The notes below the pieces were generated by a model. That model had not been told where the DNA came from. It worked only from the letters and a program-made list of their open reading frames with translations, and did no database searches. Both the position numbers and the translations under genes were made by a program. From contig NZ_VIRL01000009.1 in the NCBI RefSeq assembly GCF_006874465.1, positions 1-64,000 on the forward strand: 64,000 bases of DNA, read 5' to 3'. This DNA comes from Microbispora bryophytorum (GTDB lineage Bacteria > Actinomycetota > Actinomycetes > Streptosporangiales > Streptosporangiaceae). Below are positions 39,825-48,237 of the stretch, piece after piece (the stretch's first letter is position 1; every line of letters starts with the position of its first letter).

Positions 39825-41126
39825 TCACGTCCCGCGGCGCCCGCCCACGACGCTCTCGGCGCCCACCGGCCCGGCGGCTTCGGCGTCGGCGAGCCGCCGG
39901 TACGCGCGGTCGCGCAGCCGCAGCACCACCGTCGCCAGCAGCGCCGCGACCAGCGACCCGGTCAGGACCGCCAGCTTGACCTGGGCGTCGCGGGCCGTGC
40001 CCAGGCCGAACGCCAGCTCGCCGATGAGCAGGGACACCGTGAAGCCGACGCCGGACAGGATCGCCAGCCCGCCGACGTCCACCCAGGCCAGCCCCTCGTC
40101 GATGTCGGCACGGGTGAAGCGGGCGGTCAGCCAGGTGGCCACCATGATTCCCAGCGGCTTGCCCACGACGAGCCCGACGATGACGCCCAGCGACACCGGG
40201 TCGCCGAGCAGGTTCGTCACACCGCCCAGCCCGGCGAGCGGCACCCCCGCGGACAGGAACGCGAACAGTGGCACGGCCACCCCGGCGGAAATCGGACGGA
40301 ACCGGTGCTCGAAGTGCTCGGCGAGCCCCGGTCCCGCTTCCGGGCCGCCCGCCTTCTCACTGCGCAGGACGGGTACGGCGAAGCCGAGCAGCACCCCGGC
40401 CACCGTGGCGTGCACCCCCGAGGCATGGACGAGCCCCCAGGTCACCCCGGCCAGCGGGAGCAGCAGCCACCACGAGCGCACCCGCCGCTGCACCAGCACG
40501 GCGAAGACTCCGAGGGGCACCAGCGCCGCCAGCAGCGGCAGCACCGACAGGTGCGACGTGTAGAACACCGCGATGATCACAATGGCCATCAGGTCGTCCA
40601 CAACGGCCAGGGTGAGCAGGAACGTGCGCAGCGCGGCGGGAAGCCGCCGCCCCGCCACGGCGAGCACTGCGAGCGCGAACGCGATGTCGGTGGCCGTCGG
40701 GGTCGCCCACCCCCGCGCCTCGCCGTTCATGAGCGAGTTGACCAGCAGGTAGAGCAGGGCCGGGACGATCACACCGCCGACGGCCGCCGCGACGGGAACG
40801 GCGGCCCGACGGGGATCGCGCAGGTCCCCGGCGACGAACTCGCGTTTGAGTTCCAGGCCGGCGACGAAGAAGAAGATCGCCAGCAGCCCGTCCGAGGCCC
40901 ACTTGGCGAGGCTGAGGTCCAGGTGCCACGCGCCCGGCCCGACCGTAACCGAGCGCAGCCCCGCGTACGCCTCGGACCAGGGCGAGTTGGCGAAGACGAG
41001 GGCCGCGACGGCGGCGATCAGAAGCAGCGCGCCACCGATCGTCTCCTTGCGGAGGATGTCGGCGATGCGCCGGGTCTCGGCCCGGGAACCGGGACCGAGG
41101 AGGGACAGTCGGCGGGTAGGTGCCAC
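39825..41126 (-). CDS. nhaA: Na+/H+ antiporter NhaA
   Basis: This is a 433-residue membrane antiporter of the NhaA family, which exchanges cytosolic Na+ for protons. It has about 12 helices. The ion-binding aspartates lie in [31 protein letters not shown] carries the earlier conserved Asp. [18 protein letters not shown] is the usual loop. The GTG at 41126 follows GGGAG; an in-frame ATG at 41192 would add an odd 22-residue leader. The C-terminus extends by a Gly/Arg-rich tail. It converges with the P450 gene. Confidence 0.95.
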   Translation of the reverse strand: MAPTRRLSLLGPGSRAETRRIADILRKETIGGALLLIAAVAALVFANSPWSEAYAGLRSVTVGPGAWHLDLSLAKWASDGLLAIFFFVAGLELKREFVAGDLRDPRRAAVPVAAAVGGVIVPALLYLLVNSLMNGEARGWATPTATDIAFALAVLAVAGRRLPAALRTFLLTLAVVDDLMAIVIIAVFYTSHLSVLPLLAALVPLGVFAVLVQRRVRSWWLLLPLAGVTWGLVHASGVHATVAGVLLGFAVPVLRSEKAGGPEAGPGLAEHFEHRFRPISAGVAVPLFAFLSAGVPLAGLGGVTNLLGDPVSLGVIVGLVVGKPLGIMVATWLTARFTRADIDEGLAWVDVGGLAILSGVGFTVSLLIGELAFGLGTARDAQVKLAVLTGSLVAALLATVVLRLRDRAYRRLADAEAAGPVGAESVVGGRRGT

Positions 41127-41343
41127 AGGCGCTCCCTTTTCCGGGATTGGTTCGACGACCGCCGACCAGACTTCCCGGCACCCCGCGTCCATCCTATGAC
41201 CCTTCCGGATTCAGCCGCGCTCGATGCCCAGCCGGCCGTCCGATGCCGGGTGCCCGGTGCCGGGTGCCGGGCCATTCGGTGCCAGGCCACTCACTTCCTG
41301 GCCTTCCCTGCCAGTGCGGCGGACGGCCGATGCGTGGGTGATG

Positions 41344-44262
41344 TCAGAAGGGCGGCTCGTCAAGTTCGCGCGATGGCGCCGCTACCTCCGAGCCCGGTTG
41401 TGGAGCCTCCTGCCAAAGTGCTGGTTCGGGCATCGGGGTCATGGTGGGGGTGTCGGCAAGGTCGCCGAGGTATCGATAGGGCGACGGGGTGCGCCGGCTT
41501 CGGGGATACGGATCGCAGGCGGAGATAATGATCTTCGGGAGAGGGCTGGGGTAACGGTGCCCCAGCGGGCTGGTCCAGATGACCAGGTGAGGGCCGGCCG
41601 TGCTGACGCTCCAGCCGCCGTGGTGCCGGGCGCGGTGGTCATGGCGGCAGGCCAGGTGAAGGTTCTCCGCCTTCGTGGGCCCCTGCTCCGCCCACGGGAG
41701 GATGTGGTCCTGGTCGGCTCGGGTGGCGGGCGTGTGGCAGCCGGGCCAGGAGCAGACCCGGCCCCGGATTTGCACATAGCGTCGTAAGGCCGCACCGGCC
41801 TGCCGCCGCCGCTCCGAATCCGATGCGCCGCCCTGCAGCCCCTCTGCTCGCCTGCCCGCCGCACCATCCGCCGCATCATCCGTCGTGCCGTCCTCGTGCC
41901 AGCCCTCGTGCCAGCCCTTGCACCGGTCCTCGTACCGGGCCTCGGCCTCATCGCGGTCCTGGGCGCGGCCGCCCAGGGCGTTGCCGTCGAGTGCGGGATC
42001 ACCCAGGCGGGCGGTGCCGTCAGGTGCAGCACAGTCGGGTGTAGCGCAGCCGGGTGTAGCGCAGCCGGGTGCAGCACAGCCGGGTGCAGCACAGCCGGGT
42101 GCGGTGCCGTCAGGTGCAGCGGCCCCCTCGCCGAGGTTAAGGAGGGGTGTGGCGTGGGCGGACAGGTCGGCGACGACCGGTGCCCATGCCCCGAGGACGC
42201 CGACCGGCTGGGCGGCCAGCACCCGCAGGCGGCTGACGGTGATCTGCAGTTCGACGATGCCGCCGCGCCGCCGGTCGCGGGTGGGGCGACGCTGGCCGGG
42301 GGTGTGAGGGCGGGCCCGAGTGAGTCCGGTCAGCGCCAGGTGGCCGTCGTCGTGACAGATGGCGTATCGCCATTGCCCGCCGAGCATGTCTGCGACGATG
42401 CGTCGGGCCAGGCAGGGGTGGATCACTCCCCAAGCGGGCAGGTGGGCGGCATGCTCGTCCAGGCCGAGCAACGTGGTCAACTCGACCCGGATCTCCCGCA
42501 CCGGCCACCCTCCGGCGCCCGCCCAGACACCGGTATCCGCCTCTGCACGAGCTTGGACATGCCGCAGCCCCGCTCTGTCGGCCCCTGCCTCACACGGCCC
42601 GGCCTCACAGGGCACGGCCTCACAGGGCGCGACCTCATCGGGCCCAGCCGCATCGGGCCCAGTCCCGCCGCGTTCGGTCTCATCATCAGGTGCGGGCGCC
42701 CCAGGCGCTGGTTCCTCCGACCCTGCCGGGTGCGGGTCCGTTGAATGTGATCCGCTCGCGGGCGACGATCCGCCAGAGTCAATCCCCGGGCGCCTACACG
42801 TATCGACGTCGCGGTCGCCTTCGGCCGCGTCCCCGTAGGCGTCGGTGAAATCGGCAGCGCCGCCGGTGCGACCGCCGTCCCTTTCATCGAGGTCGCCATC
42901 AGGGTGCACGCCACCGCCGCCGCAGAAACGGTCGAGGTCAGTGCCAGGGCTCACGCTGCCAGCGCTACCGGGGTGGTCAGGATCGTCGTCGCCTCCGGGG
43001 GCGTCGTCACCGTCGAGGTTGTCGCCGCCGCCGTGGGGATCGTCACCGCCGGGATCGTCGTCACCGTCAGGGGTGTTGCCGCCGCCGGGATCGTCATCAC
43101 CGCCGGGGGTGATGCCGCTACCGGTATCGTCGCCACCGTCAGGGTTGTCGTCACCGCCGGGAGTGTTGCCGCCGCCGGGATCGTCGCCACCGTCGGGGGT
43201 GTTGCCGGCATCGTCTTCTGGGGTGCCGAGGGGGTCGGTGGTGTCGTGGAAGGGGTGGCAGAGGATGTGCGTGATGATCTCCTCATCCGACATCCCCTCG
43301 AAGGTGCCGTCCAGGCTCCCGAGGAAGAGGTCCACCCGGATGTGATCGATCGGACGGCGGTCACCGGCCCGCTTGCACGCCCGAGCCAGCTCATCGATTC
43401 GGTCGCACCCGGCCGCCGCCCGATCCAGGGGCAGGTCCAGCCCGGACACCGTCGCGGTGCCGTCCTCGTTGCGAGTCCCCACCACCCGGCGGCGGCGTAC
43501 CGCCTCGGCGTACCGGCGCTCCGCCCAGGCGGGATCGATCGCCAACGCCAGGCGCTGGATTCGCTCGATCAGCTCCCCCACCGTCCAGGACGACGCCTGG
43601 GGCACCAGCTGTTCACACACCAAGGCGGCTTGCTCGTCGGTCAACCCAACGGTCCAGCGGACGAACGCCACCGCCCGGGGTTCGTCCAGGGTCCCGGCCA
43701 GCATCGCCTCCCCCAGGATCGGCAACCGGCGGTGGACATTCCAGGCCAGCTCGAAGGTCGAGTCGGCGCGGCGGCGTGACCACACCAGCGCCGCCCGCGC
43801 CTCATCCGGGCCGAACTCATCCGGCACCTCCAGCCGCGCCACCTCGTCACCCGAGAACGAGTCCCGCAGCCCCACCTCCAGCAAGGCCCGCAAGAACCAC
43901 GCCCGGTCATGACATATCTGCCGGTAGGCCGCTTTGAGCACCTCAACCGTGTCGAAGCCCGACACGCGCTCCACGTTCACCGCGGCCAGCAGTCCGGCCA
44001 GCTCCGCACCTGGAGGGATCAGCGTGAGCCCGTCCGGAATCGGCACCGCGGTTCGCGGCGGTGGAAACACGCCGGCCGTGCCCATGCCGAACGAAGAGGA
44101 GGAATGGGCATGATCTGAAGCGGCCGGCACAGGCGCCGCAGGCGATACAGGCGACGAGGACGACGCGCCGGGCCCGCGGGGCGCCAACGACAGGGGCCGA
44201 TGGGTCCGCCCCTGAGGAGCGGGGGGCGGCGGAAACAAGGCAGGCGCGGACGGGCCTGGCAT
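41344..44262 (-). CDS. 13E12-type DUF222/HNH endonuclease-like protein with very long low-complexity insertions
   Basis: This is a 972-residue protein. The N-terminal part (~1-80) is Pro/Ala/Ser-rich. Residues ~80-330 match the DUF222 domain of the mycobacterial 13E12 repeat family (ELAWNVHRRLPILGEAMLAG, TDEQAALVCEQLVPQASSWTVGELIERIQRLALAIDP). An HNH nuclease domain near 835-885 has CSWPGCHTPATRADQDHILPW, then NLHLACRHDHRARHHGGW. About 150 residues of GGD/DDPGG repeats and further Cys/Pro repeats separate the two. The ATG at 44262 follows AAGGGGG; a GTG at 44337 lacks a box. Relatives are usually near half this length, so the insertions are exceptional. Confidence 0.85.
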   Translation of the reverse strand: MPGPSAPALFPPPPAPQGRTHRPLSLAPRGPGASSSSPVSPAAPVPAASDHAHSSSSFGMGTAGVFPPPRTAVPIPDGLTLIPPGAELAGLLAAVNVERVSGFDTVEVLKAAYRQICHDRAWFLRALLEVGLRDSFSGDEVARLEVPDEFGPDEARAALVWSRRRADSTFELAWNVHRRLPILGEAMLAGTLDEPRAVAFVRWTVGLTDEQAALVCEQLVPQASSWTVGELIERIQRLALAIDPAWAERRYAEAVRRRRVVGTRNEDGTATVSGLDLPLDRAAAGCDRIDELARACKRAGDRRPIDHIRVDLFLGSLDGTFEGMSDEEIITHILCHPFHDTTDPLGTPEDDAGNTPDGGDDPGGGNTPGGDDNPDGGDDTGSGITPGGDDDPGGGNTPDGDDDPGGDDPHGGGDNLDGDDAPGGDDDPDHPGSAGSVSPGTDLDRFCGGGGVHPDGDLDERDGGRTGGAADFTDAYGDAAEGDRDVDTCRRPGIDSGGSSPASGSHSTDPHPAGSEEPAPGAPAPDDETERGGTGPDAAGPDEVAPCEAVPCEAGPCEAGADRAGLRHVQARAEADTGVWAGAGGWPVREIRVELTTLLGLDEHAAHLPAWGVIHPCLARRIVADMLGGQWRYAICHDDGHLALTGLTRARPHTPGQRRPTRDRRRGGIVELQITVSRLRVLAAQPVGVLGAWAPVVADLSAHATPLLNLGEGAAAPDGTAPGCAAPGCAAPGCATPGCATPDCAAPDGTARLGDPALDGNALGGRAQDRDEAEARYEDRCKGWHEGWHEDGTTDDAADGAAGRRAEGLQGGASDSERRRQAGAALRRYVQIRGRVCSWPGCHTPATRADQDHILPWAEQGPTKAENLHLACRHDHRARHHGGWSVSTAGPHLVIWTSPLGHRYPSPLPKIIISACDPYPRSRRTPSPYRYLGDLADTPTMTPMPEPALWQEAPQPGSEVAAPSRELDEPPF
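42010..43230. repeat. In-frame coding repeats in the HNH protein gene
   Basis: Two tracts stand out: about 42010-42125, with repeated 15-base units that encode APGCA/TPGCA pentapeptides, and about 42965-43230, encoding Gly/Asp-rich GGDD repeats from imperfect trinucleotide and longer units. A smaller run near 42585-42640 encodes ProCysGlu-Ala repeats. Length variation between strains is likely. Confidence 0.75.
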
Positions 44263-44712
44263 CGGCGGGCACCCCCTTCCACAACCGGAGACGAAAGCAC
44301 GACGGGTTCCCGGCCGCCCGGACCGGGACTTACTCACACAGACTCGGCTACTTCATCAACCCGGCACATGGGCCACAGACCAGAGCACCAACCATGCTCA
44401 CCCGTAACAACTACTCCAAAGACTAACCGAACACATGCTCGAAAACAAGCCTGACCGGCACAAACGTGGGGTCACAACCCAGTACGGCCCGCAAACCTTG
44501 GGGAGGGAGGTGAGCGACAAAGAGCGAGCGACAGGAAGCCACACGGCGGACAGCCGAGCGGGAGACAGCCGAGCGGTAGAGGGCGAGGGCCGAGCAGAGG
44601 CTCAGACTTGACGCCGCGAAAACTCCGAACCTGCGCGGAAATCTGAACCGGGCATGAGAGGGCCGTCCCGGCGGCAGGCCGCAGCGTCCTCTTGATCGAG
44701 AAGACGCGGTCT
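44263..44712. other. Intergenic stretch, 450 bases
   Basis: No supported gene. The open frame at 44423-44818 on the minus strand is Arg/Ser-rich, unlike a protein, and is best taken as a shadow. Confidence 0.4.
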
Positions 44713-44940
44713 TCACGCCCTCTGTGCGCACCCCTTCAGCACAGCGCTGGGCGAGCCGCCGACGTTGCCGATGACGGTCGCCCCGGCCTCCCAGGACGGC
44801 ATCGAAGCGACCGCCCACTTGCCCGAGGTCTTGGGAATGCGGTCCTCCAGCATCTCGGGGTCATCCGCATCACACGGACCAGCGAGGCGATGCCGCCGTC
44901 GACGAAGTCCTTGAACCAGGCCGACCAGCGGGCTTGACGT
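44713..44940 (-). pseudogene. Decayed fragment of a sugar ABC solute-binding protein
   Basis: Read on the minus strand, AWFKDFVDGGIASLV is in one frame and PEMLEDRIPKTSGKWAVASM with PSWEAGATVIGNVGGSPSAVLKG in another. Both match one segment of CUT1 binding proteins (…PKTAGKW.VA.MP.W..G....GN.GGS..AV.K). There is a frameshift near 44885-44895, no start, no signal peptide and no remaining C-terminal half. It lies beside the second tRNA-Lys gene. Confidence 0.55.
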
Positions 44941-45070
44941 CGCGGGCAAACAGCGGCCGGTCCCTGCACTGTGCGCGCCACAGGTCCCCTACGCTGCGCT
45001 CACGGTCCGTGAACCGGGGGGAGGGGCGCGGTGGGGCGCGGTGAGCCGCGGAGACGACGAGCACATAGAC

Positions 45071-45103
45071 AAAGCCCAGGCCGGCAGTGCCGACCTGGGC
45101 TTT
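45071..45103 (-). terminator. Terminator of the tRNA-Lys gene (second copy)
   Basis: Perfect stem AAAGCCCAGG/CCTGGGCTTT (45071-45080 with 45094-45103) with an inner CGGC/GCCG pairing, five bases past the encoded CCA on the minus strand. Confidence 0.8.
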
Positions 45104-45110
45104 CGTCTGG

Positions 45111-45184
45111 TGCGCCGCCAGGGACTCGAACCCCGGACCCGCTGATTAAGAGTCAGCTGCTCTAACCAACTGAGCTAGCGGCGC
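45111..45184 (-). tRNA. tRNA-Lys (CTT anticodon), copy 2
   Basis: Same cloverleaf and CTT anticodon as the copy at 20483-20556, with CCA encoded (45108-45110). Identity between the two loci runs about 78 bases, from the CCA through the acceptor stem plus one base, and then stops. Confidence 0.97.
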
Positions 45185-45254
45185 CTGCGATGTCGGTAAC
45201 CTTAGCAGCCCCGCGAAGGTCGCGCACATCGCTCACTGATCGAAATGTCGTGAC

Positions 45255-45854
45255 TCAGCTCCGCCAGGCGCCGCTGGAGAACGGCACCGGCTCGCCGCGC
45301 AGGCCCGGCCCGTCGCCCCACTTCGTGATGACGTACTGGATCGGGATGTGGCCGAGGTCGCCGCCGACGGTCAGCGTGTCCTCGTTCCAGTCGGTGCCGG
45401 TGAGCTCGGCGAAGGTCTTGCCGTCGATGTCGAGCATGACGCCGCTGTCCGACGGGACGCCCGGGCCCCGGTCGCCGATGAAGAACTTGGCCTTCCTGCC
45501 CTTGTAGAAGATGTAGCCCTCGGTGCCGAGCGGCCAGCTCGGGCTGGCGAACATCCCCTGCTGCATGGGCTTGCCGATGGCCGGCAGACCGGTGTCGCCC
45601 TGGCGGCCGGAGGCGTCGTCCCAGAAGTACGAGCCGGTGGTGCTGCCCTGGAGCAGGACCTCCTCGTGCGCCGGGATGGCGAGGGAGGGCTGGCGCGCCG
45701 GCATGGCGGCGGAGATGTTGACGGCCTCTTTGACCGGCTGCTCGACGGGCGCGGGCACGGCGGCCACGAGGGACGCGGTGACTGCCGCCGCACCGACGAG
45801 CGTGGCCGCGGCGGTGAGGCGTCGGTTGCCACGCACGTCAAACAGAGTCTTCAT
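45255..45854 (-). CDS. Secreted protein with RlpA/3D-like beta-barrel segment
   Basis: This is a 199-residue exported protein. The signal peptide covers about residues 1-32 (basic NRR, then LTAAATLVGAAAVTASLVAAVPA). The mature part is Gln/Pro-rich first and then has GTEGYIFYKGRKAKFFIGDRGPGVPSDSGVMLDIDGKTFAELTG. The GDRGP...S..D.D pattern recalls double-psi beta-barrels of the RlpA/3D type, which act on or bind peptidoglycan. I am not sure of this. The ATG at 45854 fits the signal peptide, though its ribosome site is weak. Confidence 0.6.
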   Translation of the reverse strand: MKTLFDVRGNRRLTAAATLVGAAAVTASLVAAVPAPVEQPVKEAVNISAAMPARQPSLAIPAHEEVLLQGSTTGSYFWDDASGRQGDTGLPAIGKPMQQGMFASPSWPLGTEGYIFYKGRKAKFFIGDRGPGVPSDSGVMLDIDGKTFAELTGTDWNEDTLTVGGDLGHIPIQYVITKWGDGPGLRGEPVPFSSGAWRS

Positions 45855-46437
45855 CAGGGCTGGGGATCTTTCGTGAGACGACAGAGAATGGCCATGCGTC
45901 ATCTAGGGACCTGCATGCGGCAGACCGCGAAGACGGGCCACGTGTCCGGGCAGGAGATGTCAGTCACCCGGAGGCGTGTGCGCTGAAGCTATGGCGATCG
46001 GCCGGAAGGCCGTCGTGAGTCAGACGTGTGATCCGAGATGCCTTGGCTCGGAGATCGATGTGGGGTCACCCACGGTGATCTCCTCTCCAAGTCCAATCCA
46101 GCCACCGGTCGGCGGCAAATAGGACACTACAGGACGAGTCAGGATGTAGCAAAGTAAAAGCCGCATACCGCCCAGAAGATCTACCTCTGGGTCCCGTTTC
46201 CCCCAAGAGGGGCCCCCTGCCCGCTGCCCTGCCTCATTGATCCCGACGGCGCGTGACGGAGATCCCCTCCGCGTACGGCAAAGCGCGCAGGCTTTACGCC
46301 AAGAGACCGCAAAGGAATTCGCCGGAGACGGCGCGCAAAAGCGGCCCGCCGCAAAAGCGGAGCCGCTGAGCAAAAGGAAGATCGCCGGTTTACGAAGGCA
46401 AAGGCCATTGTCCCGGAGCGGTCGCGCACAGATTCGC

Positions 46438-46477
46438 CCCTGGTCCGTACGGGGCCGCCCCCTGGTCTGTACGGGGC
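46438..46477. repeat. 18-base direct repeat
   Basis: CCCTGGTCYGTACGGGGC occurs twice with a 22-base period (46438-46455 and 46460-46477), one mismatch, in the gene-free stretch. Confidence 0.8.
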
Positions 46478-46527
46478 GGGTGGGAGGGGACGGACGGGAG
46501 GAGAACGGGTACAGGACCCTGGAAATG

Positions 46528-46563
46528 CCGGAGCCGGGCAGTCCCCCAACTGCCCGGCTCCGG
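46528..46563. terminator. Strong hairpin in the gene-free stretch
   Basis: Perfect 15-bp stem (46528-46542 with 46549-46563), loop CCCCCA. There is no T-run. It could be a terminator of an unannotated small RNA or a structural element. Confidence 0.55.
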
Positions 46564-46772
46564 ATCAAAGCGGTTCCGCCAGGAATACCCTCCCCAAAGG
46601 CACCGGCGGGTCCCCCGCTTTCCGGACGCGGTTCCCCCATCCGCGTCCTTTTCAAGAAAGTCTGTCGCCCTCTCCCGAGGACTTGCTTCAACCCTACAAG
46701 GGGCCTTGTCATGAACTCGTCATCGGCAGGTTGATTTCCGGCCTACATCCGAACGGGCATCGCCCGCCCGTG

Positions 46773-47159
46773 CTACCTCCCGAGGTCCAGCCTGACCTCG
46801 GTGCCCTTCTGGAGCGACCGGCTCACCGTGCAGTGACGCTCGTGGACCCGCTCGGCGACGGCCTCGAAGACCTCACCGGTGTCCTCCGGGGGCAACTCCA
46901 CGTCGTAGGTCACGGTGACCGAGCGCAGCAGCGTCGGGCTCTCCTTGTCGGCGGAGACCTCGACGGCCAGCCGTACGAGCCGATGGCCGCGCTTGGCGGT
47001 GAGCGGCTCGACCGTCATGACGTTGCAGCCGCCGACGGCGGCCAGCAGCAGCTCCACCGGACTGAACAGGCCGTCACCTGAGCCCATCGTGATCTCGGCG
47101 CCACTCTCGTTGCGGGCGACGAACCCGTCCTCGGTCCGCTCGACGCGTACAGAGCCCAT
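46773..47159 (-). CDS. OsmC-family peroxide reductase-like protein
   Basis: This 128-residue protein is of the OsmC/Ohr fold. LLAAVGGCNVMTVEPLTAKRG has the first redox-type Cys, and RHCTVSRSLQKGTEV the second (HCxVSxSL motif). These reduce organic or other peroxides through a Cys pair. The ATG at 47159 lies four bases after the histidine kinase stop, so it is the last gene of the response-regulator/kinase operon. That link suggests the two-component system senses redox or envelope stress. Confidence 0.9.
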   Translation of the reverse strand: MGSVRVERTEDGFVARNESGAEITMGSGDGLFSPVELLLAAVGGCNVMTVEPLTAKRGHRLVRLAVEVSADKESPTLLRSVTVTYDVELPPEDTGEVFEAVAERVHERHCTVSRSLQKGTEVRLDLGR

Positions 47160-47163
47160 GACC

Positions 47164-48237
47164 TCAGCCTACTGGCAGCGCCAGCCGGACGAGCGTCCCT
47201 CCGCCGGGGGCCGGGGTGGCCGACACGCTGCCGCCGTGGCTGTCCACGACCTGGCCCACGATGGCCAGGCCCAGCCCCGATCCGGGCAGCGCCCGCGCCG
47301 AGGGCGCGCGGTAGAAGCGGTCGAAGACGTGCGGCAGGTCGTCCGCGGAGATGCCGGGGCCGTGGTCGCGCACCGTCAGCACGCCGCCCCGCAGCGACAC
47401 CTCGACCAGGCCGCCGGCCGGGCTGTACTTGGCCGCGTTGTCGAGCAGGTTGGCGACGGCCCGGGCGAGCCGGTCGGACACGCCCCGCACCACCGTCGGC
47501 TCGGCCGACACGGAGTACGCCGTCGACGGCCAGTGCCTGGCCGCCCTGGCGACCTCCCGCTCCACGAGCTCGTCGAGGCGCACGCTCTCCACGAGCACGG
47601 CGGGCTCCTCGTCGCGGGCCAGCTCGACCACGTCCGAGACGAGCGCCGTGAGCTCCTCCAGGCCGCTCACCACGGCCCGGCTCACCTCCTCGTGGACCTC
47701 CTGCGGCAGGTCGCCTCTCATCAGCAGCTCGATGTTGGTGCGCAGGGCGGTGAGCGGAGTGCGCAGCTCGTGGGAGGCGTCGGCGACGAGGCGCTTCTGC
47801 GACTTGGCGGAGCGTTCCAGCGCGTCGAGCATGGCGTTGAAGCTGCGGGCCAGGCTGCTCAGCTCGTCGTCTCCCGTCACGTCGATGCGCGTGGTCAGGT
47901 CACGGGTGGTCGCCACCCGCCCTGCCGCGTCCTTGAGCGCGTTGACCGGCCGCAACGCGGCCCGGGCGGCCAGCCAGCCGAGCGCCCCCGACAGCACCAG
48001 GCCTCCGAGCGCCACGGCGAGGAAGGGCCAGCCCAGGTCGTCCACGTCGGCGAGAGCGGCCAGCACGCCGTTGGGGGGCGGGTCGCCGTAGCCTCCGTAG
48101 CTCTCGTACGTTCCGTAATGGTCCATCGCCCACTCGACCCGGCGGCAGGTGATGACGTACGCGGCGACGATCACGACGATCACGCTCACCGCGCCGGCCA
48201 GCGCGGAGGCCATCGCGAGCCGCCAGCGGAGCTTCAC
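47164..48237 (-). CDS. Sensor histidine kinase
   Basis: This is a 357-residue membrane kinase with two helices (near 8-28 and 70-95) and a short external loop rich in Tyr/Gly (YGTYESYGGYGDPPPNG). It then has a HAMP segment, the H-box RLVADASHELRTPLTALRTN, N-box AVANLLDNAAKYS, G1 VRDHGPGI, F-box FDRFYRA and G2 GSGLGLAIV. The small loop suggests sensing of envelope state more than a bulky ligand. It overlaps the response regulator stop by four bases (ATGA). Confidence 0.95.
   Translation of the reverse strand: MKLRWRLAMASALAGAVSVIVVIVAAYVITCRRVEWAMDHYGTYESYGGYGDPPPNGVLAALADVDDLGWPFLAVALGGLVLSGALGWLAARAALRPVNALKDAAGRVATTRDLTTRIDVTGDDELSSLARSFNAMLDALERSAKSQKRLVADASHELRTPLTALRTNIELLMRGDLPQEVHEEVSRAVVSGLEELTALVSDVVELARDEEPAVLVESVRLDELVEREVARAARHWPSTAYSVSAEPTVVRGVSDRLARAVANLLDNAAKYSPAGGLVEVSLRGGVLTVRDHGPGISADDLPHVFDRFYRAPSARALPGSGLGLAIVGQVVDSHGGSVSATPAPGGGTLVRLALPVG

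Larger units (their letters stand above)
45855..46772. other. Long gene-free stretch, 918 bases
   Basis: No convincing gene is present; open frames on both strands are Arg/Pro-rich shadows. It holds a strong hairpin (46528-46563) and an imperfect direct repeat (46438-46477). I looked for the c-di-AMP (ydaO) riboswitch, which often precedes cell-wall genes in actinomycetes, and did not find it. An AAAAGCGG element recurs near 46336-46362. Confidence 0.5.

Noticed and set aside
42965-43230. CRISPR-like array in the repeated region
   Set aside because: The repeats are short, imperfect, in frame with the HNH gene and have no unique spacers of constant length.
44423-44818. 131-codon minus-strand frame
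   Set aside because: Arg/Ser/Leu-rich, no box, no domain, and overlaps the fossil binding-protein sequence in another frame.
20557-45107. Integrative element inserted at tRNA-Lys
   Set aside because: Both tRNA genes are complete and no integrase, excisionase or mobilisation gene is present. Kept only as a recombination-capable repeat pair.
45903-46140. Possible c-di-AMP (ydaO) riboswitch before the secreted protein gene
   Set aside because: The conserved sequence blocks I know for this riboswitch are not present on the minus strand, and the one hairpin seen has only six to seven pairs.
46020-46712. 230-codon minus-strand frame in the gene-free stretch
   Set aside because: No ribosome site or domain, composition like random GC-rich DNA, and it runs through the strong hairpin at 46528-46563.
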